Shown one piece after another: positions 52,801 to 61,413 of a stretch of 64,000 nt of DNA. Origin of the DNA: Balanoglossus misakiensis (lineage: Eukaryota; Hemichordata). The position numbers and the translations under genes were made by a program. The notes beneath the pieces were generated by a model. The model was given only the letters and a program-made list of their open reading frames with translations. It searched no databases and was not told where the DNA came from. Position 1 is the first letter of the stretch; each line of letters opens with the position of its first letter. The stretch lies in assembly GCA_040954595.2 (NCBI GenBank), contig CM082576.2, positions 4,278,001 through 4,342,000 on the forward strand, in the 5' to 3' direction.

Positions 52801-55800
52801 CTTCAAACCTCTCCTACTATGTACATGTACCTTTCCCAACAGGCAAATTGCCTAAATTCACACTAAACTTTGTTTTTTTTAAAAGGTAGTATAACCTTAC
52901 AACAAAGCTAATATGTTTCTTTGTAATTTGCATGACAGAAGTGCTGTGTGTTATTTAGAGGGGGAGGGGGGAACAGGGAAAAACTGTGACTATAAAACCC
53001 AGGTAGTTCAGACAGATTGGGTGAATTTGAAAGACTTCCTGCAGAAAACAGAAGACGTACAATAATACAGACAGAAGCATTTGCAGAGATGCACGTTGTG
53101 ATTACTTATTGAAGGCTGGTATATTTTTGAATGTCAATAGAGTCCAAATGATTTGCCGCAGAGACTGCTGTCACAAACACAGAAGTCCGGCGGTTGATGC
53201 GCAGCCGACGCCCGATCTCCAAGGAGACAGAAACCTGTGAAATTGCTAATACGCATTTACATATTGCGTTGTTGTTTTCTTTCGTGGCGGATTCCCCAGA
53301 TTGATTCTTGGAAGTGTGGTCTGTTTGGTCCAAATGGAAATTTTCAGATGATGTAATCGTGTTTTTTGACACTGTGGGTCTTCAAGGAAGGGTATTGAAG
53401 AATAAAAGTGACAAGTTATTTTTGCATGGAAAATGCTGGTGTAAATTTAGACATTGTGTATAAACTTTGGATAATTTTTTTTCTAACTACAGTTTGTACA
53501 TGTTTTGTTTAATTGTCATGACTAAGTTTTCTAGCCACCAAAGCAATTATGAGGTTCTAAGCTATAATGTAATTGTGGGCTCAGATTCTGCTTTTGTGTC
53601 ACTCTGTATGGAATTGGGGATTCTTTCCCGAGTGGTGACATTTTTCGGGAAAGTCTCGTTCTTATGAGATAACGTGCAGAGGATTTATCTTGCAGTGTAG
53701 CAGCTTCTAGCTATGTGAGTTGTGTTTATAGTGATCTCTGAGCGAAACCTTGCAGACATAAAGAGTTTAACCTCTCTGCCCTCATGTTCCATCAACCATA
53801 GAATAATCACATTGTTTTCTGTGGATGCTCAATAATTCCTTCTACTGGGAAATGCGCTTGTTTGAGATCTTCAAACTACAGTAAATAACGATCACGCGCA
53901 CAGTTTTACTGCTCTTGCTCAGAAATTGCGGCGAGGAGTACAGCTAGCATGCCACGTACGTCGATACGGTGCGTCGGCGGGCGTCGACTCCTGTCGGAAT
54001 GCATCACAGTTTACAAGCCCGCCGTGTCGATATCGAACTTAACCAAGTCAAACACAAGGGGAAGCACGCATGTACGCGTATATGTTCGCGACTCCGGGAT
54101 GGGGGGGGGGGTCGGTTTTAACATGTACGTGATGTTCACTGTCATTACCACACGCATCAGTTGTTTTGGGATTATCTGAATGTGACTAACAAACTCTCAT
54201 TGAATCAGAATTCCGGCAGACAGTAAATGACCTCTGGGATGCCGGGATAATCACATGTGGATTTCTTCCTAAAATCCCTCAACACTTGTTCCAATTAGAT
54301 CAACACAAGCGAATCACTTACTCAATTTTCGTCAATGGATTTGATTGGGCTTTGACTTGATTGTCTTTTCACACACAGGAATGACAATGACGATGTCGGC
54401 CGATCCCCGATACGAGCGAGGATTCTTCCTTCGCATGAAATCCACGTTGACCAAGAGGGGCGTACATATCAAGTCTTCTGGTTACAAAGTAAGCAAATGG
54501 GAAGCTTGGGGAGAAAGTGATGCACTGGTCAGAAAATGTCGAAGTGCGCAACAGTGCAAATAAAACATTAAATTTTAAGCAAAATAGCTTTTAAAATGAA
54601 ACAAGTTTTCTCATTCTGTTTTTGGATGTGAATTTTGATAACATTAGAACTTTTGCTAGTGGGCCAAATGGCAGTGTTAAAAGTTATTTCTCGGCTGCCG
54701 TCTTCACAATCAAACTTCTTGCATACAAGCTTACAATTGGATTCTCAGAAAGTAGAATACCGGTAGTTTAGATATGGAGATGTTAATTGTCACCAAATAT
54801 GACACATCTGTTACTCAAATGATGAGTGACAGTGCTCTTGGCTTTGACTCACAAGAGTAATTTGGTGGCTTAGAGATGAATTACAATTAATTTATCACTC
54901 TGGATCGATCTTGAGGTGTGTATAGCATGCAAGCAGGGTTTGCTTATCCATTCTGAACATCTGTTTTTAACACTTGTCAGTGGTTGGAAGATGGTTGATC
55001 CCTAGAATATAACCATCTTTAGAATTCATATTGTAGAGAAGAGAGAGACAGAACCAAATTATGATAAAATGTTTAATAATCAAGAACAAAAAAAAATCTA
55101 CATCAAATTTTTTTTTTTTTTGGTTGCAGGTTGTTCAAATATCTGGTAGACTTCGACCGCGGATGATCTTGACACATACACAGCGTCAGCCAATCACAAT
55201 CATCGGCTTTGTAGCACTGGCCCATTCACTGCCATCGCCAAATATCAACGAGATACGCATGGAATGTGAGATGTTCGTATCCAAGGCCAACCTGGACATG
55301 AAAATATCATTCTGTGAACCAAGGTAAAGACTTCTTTGTCTGAACATTATTAAAAGTGTGCTGGTAGAATACAATATGCATTATCACAACAGTTGCTACT
55401 GTTGTAGGCAAGCTACACTAAAAATTAAGTAATGTCAAAACTGAAAAGAAATAGAAAATATTTTGAATAAGTACATGCTAGCTTTTATCTGATTCATTTT
55501 TGGGAGAAACTTTGTTGCCTATGATGGCATCAGCTCAAAACATGAGTTCATCAATTCCTGTTTTGTGCAAGAACTTTTGGTCAGTTGGTAAATTCAGTGT
55601 GAAATTTGAGACAGACAGTCTGGCAGAAGTGAATAGACTGACTGAGAGGAAAAAGGTGCTTAAAATCACCCTATGAACACCTGACTTACAATTATGAATT
55701 TACCATCGTAGTCACTGATGTACAAATTCAGACAAATGCAAAATTCATACACACTGTCCCTGTGCTATGCTCTCTAAAAAAGTCAGTGGAAATTAAGTCA

Positions 55801-58800
55801 AGATCTACGTCGAGATCAAACAGGGGCAAAGAAACAGTTCACCTTCCTGACCCCAATAAAGCAAGCTTTACTGTTAAGGTGCGGACAATATTTTACTGCT
55901 CGGGGTATAAATGTCAGAGTATATCTCTGACATTATATTTTAAGGACACCATAAAACAGTTGGAAGTGGGAAAGATGAGATCGGCCAATGATATGCCATG
56001 ATAGTACACTGAGATATCGCCCTGTCTTCTGAAATTTGTTGCTTTTTCGTAGGGAGCTAATGAAGGATCGGCTTGATACTTGACAGAGAAGTTGCTATTA
56101 GAAAGTGTCGCTGCATATAAAATAACCATAGGGAGACATTTGGAGACTGCCATAAAGACTTGATTACGGTCCTTCTTAGTTGCTAAATAAATGGGATGAT
56201 GGTGGAAAGATGATAGTAAACGACACGTCGCGCTGACCTATCCTTCCATTATTTGATACTCGTAAAATAATAAAACTGTCAGCTTTGGTTTAGATGGCAT
56301 ATCAATAAATCAGTCACCTAGCAAATTAGAAATGTCAGACCTGAAGACAAAGACATCATCTCCTGGCTGTGAGTGTGTGTGCGTGTGCGACTTGGCTGTG
56401 ATGATTCCGACCGTAAAATCGGTCGGCGGAAAAGAGACCCCTGGAGTCACATTTGAGAGAATGTCTGCGATAATGAGCAGTGAACTGCAGAGGGCAGTCT
56501 TGAATGATTGTTCCTCGGAGGTTGTCGGGGTGTTGGAACTGCATGTGGACTGACAGATACTTGGAATCAGTGTTTGCCTCCTTTCAAACTGGGCATGCAC
56601 TTTTCAGTTCAACTGAAACTTTCACAATAATCTAATAGTCTTTATGAACTCTTCCATTTCAGAATAAACCACTTCATGGATTTGACACCCAGTGATGTTT
56701 TAGGGAAGAGTGTGTATGATTTCTTGCATGCGGAAGACGTTGCTGAAATGAGAACCAGTCATTTTGATTGTAAGTATATTGAAACATCTTTGACATTTGT
56801 CGAGTTTTTGTCCTTTCATTCTAGATTATGCTAACAGTACTCCTGTTTTCGACCCATTAAAACATCTCTCCCCACACTATTTAGTGTGGAACTTGAAATG
56901 TAATTCTTTATGCATTCTCACCTTTCAGTGCTTAACAAGGGACAAGTTGTAACTAAGTATTTTAGGTGGATGACAAAAACCGGGGGATACGTTTGGATAC
57001 AAACTAGCGCCACCATCACAGCAACGAAGAACACAAATGAACGATTAGTTGTCTGTATCAACTACATTCTCAGGTAGGAACTGATGTTGACTAAATGACT
57101 TTACAGCCCATATACATGTAGTACAACATGTATCTTACAACGGTACTTTATCTGTGAACAGTTCTGCAGGTTTGGCAATGTTTTAAAGATAATGTTGGTT
57201 GCAAAGGATTGTGTAGAAATTCACCAGAACTGATAATTTGTCATTTTTTTCTCTTTGTTCTTCCACAGTCAAGTAGAGTACAAAAACTGTGTCATGGATA
57301 TTTCTCAGTTACCGAATAGACCCACCGATGAGACGTCTGAATCATCCAACACATCAGAGAGTGAAGCAGATTCCAGTAGTGATTCAGGTATGAATCGTTC
57401 AAAGAAACACGCACTATTGTCCATCTCAATTAAATTCTGAGGGATCACGGTTTTAATAATGGAACGTATTTGTATCAAAAATCATTAATAGCTGGTCACA
57501 TATTATATCCTGCTATTTATATGACGTAATATCATTTATCCAGAATAATACTAACAGTCTCATCATTTTAAAAAGCTAATACATAAGTAGGATATTAACC
57601 CCAAAGACTTTTAAAAACAAAGGAAGTGTCATTATTGTTGTGTTCTTAACACAGTTTCTTTTTGCTTGCAGATGAGGATGCTGACGGCAGAGAAAGTTCG
57701 AATGATAGCGATGACAGTGGAAACAGGGACCACAGCTCCAAGAGAAGAAACCACTCCACACAAAACAAACACACCACCAGGAAAGGGAAGAAACGGGCGA
57801 AGGGGCCCGGAGGCAAAGGTGCCAAGAAGCAGAAGTACGAGGAGAGGCAAAACAGGGTTGTCATGGAAACAAAAGTGGCGCCCGTCAGTCAGCGCGCGCA
57901 GTTAGTGAATTCCGAGGTAATAAAAAAGAATGACGTCAAGCTGGAGACGAAGGAGAAAACCAACAGCACGGGGGCACAGCAGCCGTCGGAAAGAACTGAT
58001 GTGGTCAGTGAGGAGTCGATCAAAAAGAGGGGGCGGCCACGAAAACGGAAAATCATCCAGCACGTCAATTCGTGCGAGAGTCGAGAGAGCAGTACAGGAG
58101 CCGGCCACTCCGACGTGGCTCCTCCTCCTCCTCACATCGATGGTGCTAAGACTTCTCCCAACATCCCAAACGATCAAACCCCCTGCATTCCGTCCCCTCA
58201 GTTCGACAGCGGCTTAGGGGTGAAGTCCGAACGCCAGGAGGCGGCGGCGGACTTCCAGCTGGAGAGTTGGGACAACCCACCAAACCGAGAGATCACCCGG
58301 GAGCAGGCCACGCTGCTGGACACACCAGACAGCCCCTTCACCCGAAATCAAATTCTGCATCGAAGCATCAACCAGTCGCCGGTCAGCCAGTCGCCCATGA
58401 GTATACATGACATTCCAAAGAGTCCGTTTCAGAAGACGTCGTCGATATCAAGTCCAAGTACAGGGGTGCCCGAATCAGTGCTGACGCCGCCGGCGACCGA
58501 GACCACCAAATCGGGGTTTGTCCTCCCGCCCGTCAGTTCCTTGACCCCATCGGTCATCAGCATCGCCCACAATGACTCGCAGCACGCAGTAAACCCACCG
58601 CCAACGCTGTCTCCAATGGAGACGGGGAAGGAGAGCCAATCGTCAGAAACTGTGACGTCTATCAGTGCCATTGCCAGTGCGCACGCGAGTCTCTTAGCCA
58701 ATCTCACACCCCACGCTGCCAAAGAATCTGTGATAAACATCCATCCACACGTACTCACAACTGATTCTGTCACGACGGCGTACGCTGGCATGCCCTACGC

Positions 58801-59134
58801 TAGTTACGACAAGTACGCGTACTCGCCGTACGGGACGGCAATGAACTTGGCCACGCACGCGGCGGCGTACCAAGGCAATCACTACGGCCACATGTCGCCC
58901 TACGGGAATTACACGCAAAGTCAAGAGACGCCCATGGACTTGACCTACGGAAGTGGCTACAGCTCCCACATGCAAATTGTGCGGCCGGAGATCTTACAGA
59001 ACGTGGCCAAGCAGCAGTACCTGAGCGGGGCCAAGTCGCCGTACGCGGCGTTCACAGATGCGCACGATCAGCTGTCCAAGTTGCACAGCAAGAGCAACAG
59101 CGATCTGTCCAGCGGCGGTCAGCAGAAAGTTTGA
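19849..59134 (+). CDS. NPAS3: NPAS1/NPAS3/Trachealess-family bHLH-PAS transcription factor (11 exons, whole gene)
   Basis: Joining eleven exons (19849-19895, 26512-26759, 28609-28691, 40188-40277, 45412-45607, 54379-54488, 55130-55323, 56663-56769, 56929-57073, 57269-57387, 57672-59134) gives 2,802 nt, or 933 codons plus stop, with every intron GT-AG and every phase compatible. Domains: bHLH about residues 22-74, PAS-A about 113-305 (with a Thr/Ser-rich loop at 188-221), PAS-B about 312-405. A Ser/Glu/Asp-rich linker (about 420-465) follows, then Lys/Arg-rich stretches (470-502 and 564-573) and a Pro/Ser/Tyr-rich C-terminal region. The family forms heterodimers with ARNT/Tango in the nucleus and binds TACGTG-like sites. 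It acts in nervous system development in vertebrates and in tracheal and salivary development in flies. Similarity is closest to vertebrate NPAS3, including C-terminal NPPNREI and PESVLTPP motifs, and the length is close to human NPAS3 (about 930 residues). Orthology as the pro-orthologue of NPAS1 and NPAS3 is inferred. Only exon 1 is uncertain. Confidence 0.93.
20287..20339. repeat. GT/CA foldback around a 13-bp palindrome
   Basis: GTGTGCGTGT (20287-20296) is complementary to ACACGCACAC (20330-20339). Between them TACGTT-T-AACGTA (20304-20316) is itself palindromic. Part of the arms belongs to a CA microsatellite extending to about 20347. Confidence 0.6.
21604..21633. repeat. GT then GA dinucleotide repeat
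   Basis: Interrupted GT repeat passing directly into a short GA run. Confidence 0.85.
24239..24253. repeat. T15 homopolymer
   Basis: Fifteen T in intron 1; no adjoining transposon or retrocopy was recognised, and there is no visible target-site duplication. Confidence 0.9.
26512..26759 (+). CDS. NPAS3: Exon 2: bHLH DNA-binding domain
   Basis: Encodes residues 16-98. The basic region starts at [17 protein letters not shown], followed by helix 1 ([12 protein letters not shown]), the loop, and helix 2 ([18 protein letters not shown]). This is the nearly invariant signature of the NPAS1/NPAS3/Trachealess/Sim/HIF group, and GDPPWN immediately after the second helix is typical of NPAS3. The acceptor is CAG before 26512 (two-base phase from exon 1) and the donor AAG|GTACAT leaves one base. 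The basic region contacts DNA and the helices dimerise with ARNT-type partners. Confidence 0.97.
26760..28608 (+). other. Intron 2 (1.8 kb)
   Basis: GT-AG intron with a T-rich polypyrimidine tract before the acceptor. It contains a (TA)7 run at 28207-28220. A TGATTTATGG sequence near 27,148 resembles a Pbx-Hox composite site but stands alone. No coding signal. Confidence 0.7.
28207..28220. repeat. (TA)7 microsatellite
   Basis: Pure TA run in intron 2. Confidence 0.9.
28609..28691 (+). CDS. NPAS3: Exon 3: bHLH-PAS linker and start of PAS-A
   Basis: Encodes residues 99-126: an Arg-rich linker (PRRRSAS) then the first PAS-A segment [13 protein letters not shown]. It aligns closely with the vertebrate NPAS3 linker (QRRRSPS then EVFEAHLGSHILQ). 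The acceptor TTTCCAG at 28608 gives one-base phase, and the donor CAG|GTGAGG ends in phase 0. The RRRS sequence would suit a basophilic kinase; that is inference only. Confidence 0.96.
33311..33348. repeat. Foldback with bulged stem
   Basis: TATCCG (33311-33316) pairs with CGGATA (33343-33348). Inside it TGTC and GCA segments pair with GACA and TGC segments, with bulges, around a short AT-rich loop. In intron 3. Confidence 0.5.
34051..34099. repeat. TATG/GT-rich simple repeat
   Basis: Mixed ACATGTATG, TATG and GT units in intron 3. Confidence 0.8.
34416..34431. repeat. C16 homopolymer
   Basis: Longest C run I saw in the window, in intron 3. Confidence 0.95.
40188..40277 (+). CDS. NPAS3: Exon 4: PAS-A core
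   Basis: Encodes residues 127-156, the segment [20 protein letters not shown] followed by [10 protein letters not shown]. This is the classic PAS-A beta-strand/helix signature of NPAS3 and Trachealess, only a few residues different from vertebrate NPAS3. A 90-nt symmetric exon (phase 0 on both sides), so skipping would keep the frame but destroy PAS-A. Acceptor TTTTCAG, donor CAG|GTAAGA. Confidence 0.97.
43829..43844. repeat. TC microsatellite
   Basis: (TC)8 just upstream of the 84-bp tandem array in intron 4. Confidence 0.9.
43978..44309 (+). repeat. Degenerate ~84-bp tandem array (four units)
   Basis: Four diverged units recur with spacings of about 81, 87 and 85 bp, judged from the ACTT anchor at 44021, 44102 and 44189 and the matching ACTC at 44274. 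Each has a GTTTGAACT-like box in its first half, followed about 30 bp later by a CTTTGCCTGCCCTTTTGAAATCA-like core (the clearest copy begins near 44102). A further weak copy of the core (catttgaaagtcaaagaag) appears near 43,853. Divergence makes this an old minisatellite rather than a recent one. No coding frame runs through it. Confidence 0.65.
44333..44340 (+). promoter_or_regulatory. TATA-like box in intron 4 (candidate internal promoter)
   Basis: TATTTAAG lies 93 bp upstream of an ATG with an excellent Kozak context (GCCATGG at 44430-44436), directly after the tandem array. Position and context would fit an alternative first exon between the two halves of PAS-A. This is inference from motifs only. 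Confidence 0.2.
45412..45607 (+). CDS. NPAS3: Exon 5: PAS-A continuation and Thr/Ser-rich loop
   Basis: Encodes residues 157-221. [20 protein letters not shown] and [10 protein letters not shown] match NPAS3 almost residue for residue. They are followed by a low-complexity loop (about 187-221) of Thr runs encoded by ACA/ACAAC repeats and then Gly/Ser/Ala/Pro. Vertebrate NPAS3 also carries a Ser-rich variable insert at this spot. The acceptor CAAG precedes 45412 in phase 0; the donor AAG|GTAGGA leaves one base. Confidence 0.96.
45505..45532 (+). repeat. Coding (ACA)n-type trinucleotide repeat
   Basis: Interrupted ACA repeats encode the Thr-Ser-Thr tract (residues about 188-196) in the PAS-A loop. 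Being in frame and in a loop, length changes would be tolerated; polymorphism is plausible but not shown. Confidence 0.8.
47772..47837. repeat. Foldback with 14-bp stem
   Basis: TGTCACTCTGGACG (47772-47785) is complementary to CGTCCAGTGAGTGACA (47822-47837) apart from a 2-nt bulge; the loop is 36 nt. In intron 5. Confidence 0.6.
51151..51161. repeat. C11 homopolymer
   Basis: Run of eleven C in intron 5. Confidence 0.95.
51571..51584. repeat. CT microsatellite
   Basis: (CT)7 in intron 5. Confidence 0.9.
52779..52795. repeat. CA microsatellite
   Basis: Short CA run in intron 5. Confidence 0.85.
53930..54111. promoter_or_regulatory. CpG-dense patch in intron 5
   Basis: A 180-bp stretch with many CpGs (for example CGTACGTCGATACGG, GTCGGCGGGCGTCGAC) ends in a G11 run (54101-54111), about 270 bp before exon 6, in an otherwise CpG-poor intron. 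It could be an unmethylated intragenic regulatory element or alternative promoter; its open frame (53949-54179) has no recognised relatives. Confidence 0.3.
54379..54488 (+). CDS. NPAS3: Exon 6: PAS-A distal strands
   Basis: Encodes residues 222-258: a variable Met/Thr stretch, then [20 protein letters not shown] and SGYK, which matches the vertebrate NPAS3 segment [20 protein letters not shown]. Acceptor ACACACAG at 54378 with one-base phase; donor AAA|GTAAGC at phase 0. In bHLH-PAS structures this segment forms the later beta-strands of PAS-A. Confidence 0.97.
54489..55129 (+). other. Intron 6 (641 bp)
   Basis: Short GT-AG intron. The acceptor has a pure T14 polypyrimidine run (55108-55121) directly upstream of GGTTGCAG. 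Nothing else stands out. Confidence 0.8.
55130..55323 (+). CDS. NPAS3: Exon 7: end of PAS-A, inter-PAS linker, start of PAS-B
   Basis: Encodes residues 259-322 plus two bases. [11 protein letters not shown] corresponds to NPAS3 [30 protein letters not shown] corresponds to GLVVVAHALPPPTINEVRI, and the exon continues into the PAS-B N-cap ([20 protein letters not shown]). Acceptor TTGCAG, donor AAG|GTAAAG. The exchanged hydrophobics are conservative, but the linker after GRLR (MILTHTQRQ) is diverged. Confidence 0.97.
55324..56662 (+). other. Intron 7 (1.3 kb)
   Basis: GT-AG intron ending in CATTTCAG. It contains an open frame of 79 codons (55762-56001) that I judge to be chance. No repeats of note beyond a short GT-rich stretch near 56,375. 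Confidence 0.7.
56663..56769 (+). CDS. NPAS3: Exon 8: PAS-B first half
   Basis: Encodes residues 323-358: [20 protein letters not shown] followed by [15 protein letters not shown]. It matches NPAS3 [20 protein letters not shown] and IHAEDVEGIRHSH. The two-base phase at the acceptor completes an Arg codon; the donor T|GTAAGT leaves one base. LTP and LHAED are diagnostic PAS-B residues. Confidence 0.97.
56929..57073 (+). CDS. NPAS3: Exon 9: PAS-B second half
   Basis: Encodes residues 359-406: [20 protein letters not shown] then [20 protein letters not shown] and VVCINYIL. Aligned to NPAS3 [20 protein letters not shown] and YIWIQSSATI. The preceding intron 8 is only 159 bp (56770-56928). Acceptor CTTTCAG, donor CAG|GTAGGA with two-base phase. 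Confidence 0.97.
57269..57387 (+). CDS. NPAS3: Exon 10: post-PAS acidic/serine linker
   Basis: Encodes residues 407-446: [20 protein letters not shown] then [24 protein letters not shown]3 has the same arrangement ([24 protein letters not shown]). Flanked by short introns (57074-57268, 195 bp; 57388-57671, 284 bp). One-base phase at the donor (CAG|GTATGA). The dense Ser/Glu/Asp run is a likely CK2-type phosphorylated spacer, by inference. Confidence 0.95.
57672..59134 (+). CDS. NPAS3: Exon 11: basic regions, transactivation region and stop
   Basis: Terminal exon, residues 447-933, ending at TGA 59132-59134. In order it contains an Asp/Ser-rich start and a Lys/Arg-rich block (about 470-502, likely nuclear localisation). 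[10 protein letters not shown] at 564-573 is an AT-hook-like core. VKSE at 630-633 (sumoylation consensus) sits 18 residues before NPPNREI (648-654), and PESVLTPP is at 713-720; the same three motifs occur in the same order in vertebrate NPAS3. Further on are Pro/Ser/His-rich sequence, a Tyr/Ala/Gly-rich region (about 817-873) and a PMDLT motif (867-871). GC and GC3 are clearly higher than in the introns. The last ~200 residues have no clear vertebrate counterpart that I recall. Confidence 0.95.
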
Positions 59135-60006
59135 CACATGTCTGCCTCCTGTTCATTTTGAAGAGTACTCCCCTATCCCCCCCCCCAACAACCACCCCTG
59201 GCCAACTGATCCCCTCCCCCTCCTCCCAGTGATTTGGCAAACAAAAGACGTGAAGATATGTACAGTTGTGATGGTGATTGTGAATCTAAGTGCTTCTGTG
59301 TCCCAGTATTTTGTACACATATCATCACATTTGTTACGAAGTTTTCTTTGTTTTGTGTCTGAATTTACATTATTGAAACGAGACGAAAAGTACAGTTGAT
59401 TGAAAGGAGTTTAATGAAATACCACACATACAGAAGAAAGTGACTTTTCATCATTTTTGCCAAGGCATCAGACAATATGCAGGTATTGAAATGATGAAAA
59501 TATAATTCACAGTTTTATAAGATGGGGAAAATAGGTAGGACTCCTTTCAACTTTCACAGCTTGAGTGGTTGTCGATTTCCCTGTGACAATTTTTTTCCAA
59601 AATATTCAGCATTTTATTTAGAACTACAGTGTACTGCTTCCAGTTAACATTGAATGGCAGGTGAGATATTTTTTTTTCCGTGGATGTTAGAAAACATAGA
59701 AAAAGTGACAAAGTTAGAGTCAGTCAAACACAATAGTTACAAAAAAAAATGTAAAAATAATATTAAAAGACAACAAAGGTTAAAAAAGTTCCCACATATG
59801 CAGTTTGAGTACCAGGTAAGCATTCTTGCTACCTTCCTTCATTTGCAGAGTACAAAGATTTTTTTTCCTTCATTGAGTATAAAGCTTTGATTTTGGTATG
59901 AAAGAAGAGAAAAAGCAAAAAAAAATGTTTATTTTTTATTTCAAATTTTATTTGTGCATTTCACTTTTAAAATTCCCTGATTTGGGTGTTACGATGAGAC
60001 TGTTCC

Positions 60007-60012
60007 ATTAAA
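60007..60012 (+). terminator. Alternative polyadenylation signal ATTAAA
   Basis: ATTAAA followed about 50-120 nt downstream by a very U/GU-rich stretch (60061-60135). A plausible proximal site giving a 0.9-kb 3' UTR; spacing to the GU-rich element is somewhat long. Confidence 0.3.
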
Positions 60013-61407
60013 TACGACAGAAAAACTTAAAAAGTCTTAAAAGTTGAAGAGCCTGCAGTGCTTGGTTTTGAAATATGTCTGTTTATGTTTGTTTTTTGTT
60101 TTACTCTTTTGTTATTTTGTTTATTTTGTTGCTTTCTATATTTGCAAAAAGTACTATGAAAAACCGCTTGTGAAGCAGTTGTGTCCAGCCCAATCTAATT
60201 GGGTTGAGTCTGTAATATGTGTTACATTATAGAGTGCCGTGTGCTTATAAAGAAAGATCTCAATCTGATTGAGACTAAAAAATTTATGCAGAATGATGCG
60301 CTATTTTTAAGTTAAATTGCATTCCATTGGCGGTCCAGCTATTACTTTACAGACTACTACTAGATTGTACCCTGACCAATTTTAGAAAACAAAAAAATAA
60401 TCCATAGCTTTTTTTTTTCTAACAAAAATTATGAGAAGAAATATTTTTTCTAAACATGGAATTATAACACTTCTAAACTATAGAGGAAGAAAAATCCAGT
60501 TTCATTGTGCAAGACATTCATTTAGAATTAGACACACAGTCAGGCATGGGACGGACGATATAATATCCTGGCTGTACCAGCTATCAATATTTTTTTTGTT
60601 TCACTTTGAAAATCAAGGTGGCAGACGATCAGCATCAGCTGTTCCACACATATACTTGCAAATAGTTCTGTTTCAGTGGGACAACATTATGTTATATGTT
60701 TTTTTCTTTCAAAGATTTTAACAAACCATGGTTCTCCAGTGGTTATAGGTACATGCATAGATGAACCCCTTTGGACATTTTAATATTTCTGTTTGAAAGC
60801 AAGTTAGCCTGCCATACCATGGACTGTTCTATAATGTATGGAAACTGTGGTCTAAGAGAAAAATTAGCATTACATTGGTTTTAGTTTTCATTTTTTTTGT
60901 CTTTTAGTGCAATCTACAATTCCTGGTCATGACCTTCATTGTTTCAAAGTCAAATTGTATAAACACGTACAGACATGCCAAAAACACTTCTATAAACGCC
61001 AAATTTTGATTGTCTGTGCCAAGAAGTGAAAAATTATCAGCCAATCCATTTTAAAAACAGATTTTATGAAGCTTGATACAGATTTTATGAGTTTTGTTAG
61101 TTCTCTTTGAAACAATTTTTACAGGTTTTGTCTGAAAAGAATGTCACACATTTATTCCCTTCTGTGACCATGAATAGAAAAAGAAGAGCACATTGGTATT
61201 TTTTGTTGAATCACTTCAGAGTGACTTTATTCCTTTCAAAATAATGCGTTGGCCTGACAATGAACATAGAGGATACTTGTGGCAGTATTAACAACAAAAA
61301 CTGAATTCTTACTTTCTGGTCCTTTTGCTTGCCAAAAGAATTTTTCGTACAGTCAGTTGTCATCTTTCTTTTTCACTGTCATGCCATACATCTTGGTTGG
61401 TACCATA

Positions 61408-61413
61408 AATAAA
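61408..61413 (+). terminator. Canonical polyadenylation signal AATAAA
   Basis: First AATAAA I found on the plus strand after the stop, with a GU-rich downstream element (TTTGTAAGTTCAGTTTTGTTT-type, from about 61421). Best candidate for the main 3' end. A later AATAAA at 63260 has a weaker downstream element. Confidence 0.45.

Larger units (their letters stand above)
45608..54378 (+). other. Intron 5 (8.8 kb)
   Basis: GT-AG intron inside the PAS-A coding region. It contains a foldback at 47772-47837, a C11 run at 51151-51161, a CT run at 51571-51584, CA repeats near 52.78 kb, octamers at 50310, 51459 and 52926, and a CpG-dense patch with a G11 run at about 53930-54111. No supported coding sequence. 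Confidence 0.6.
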
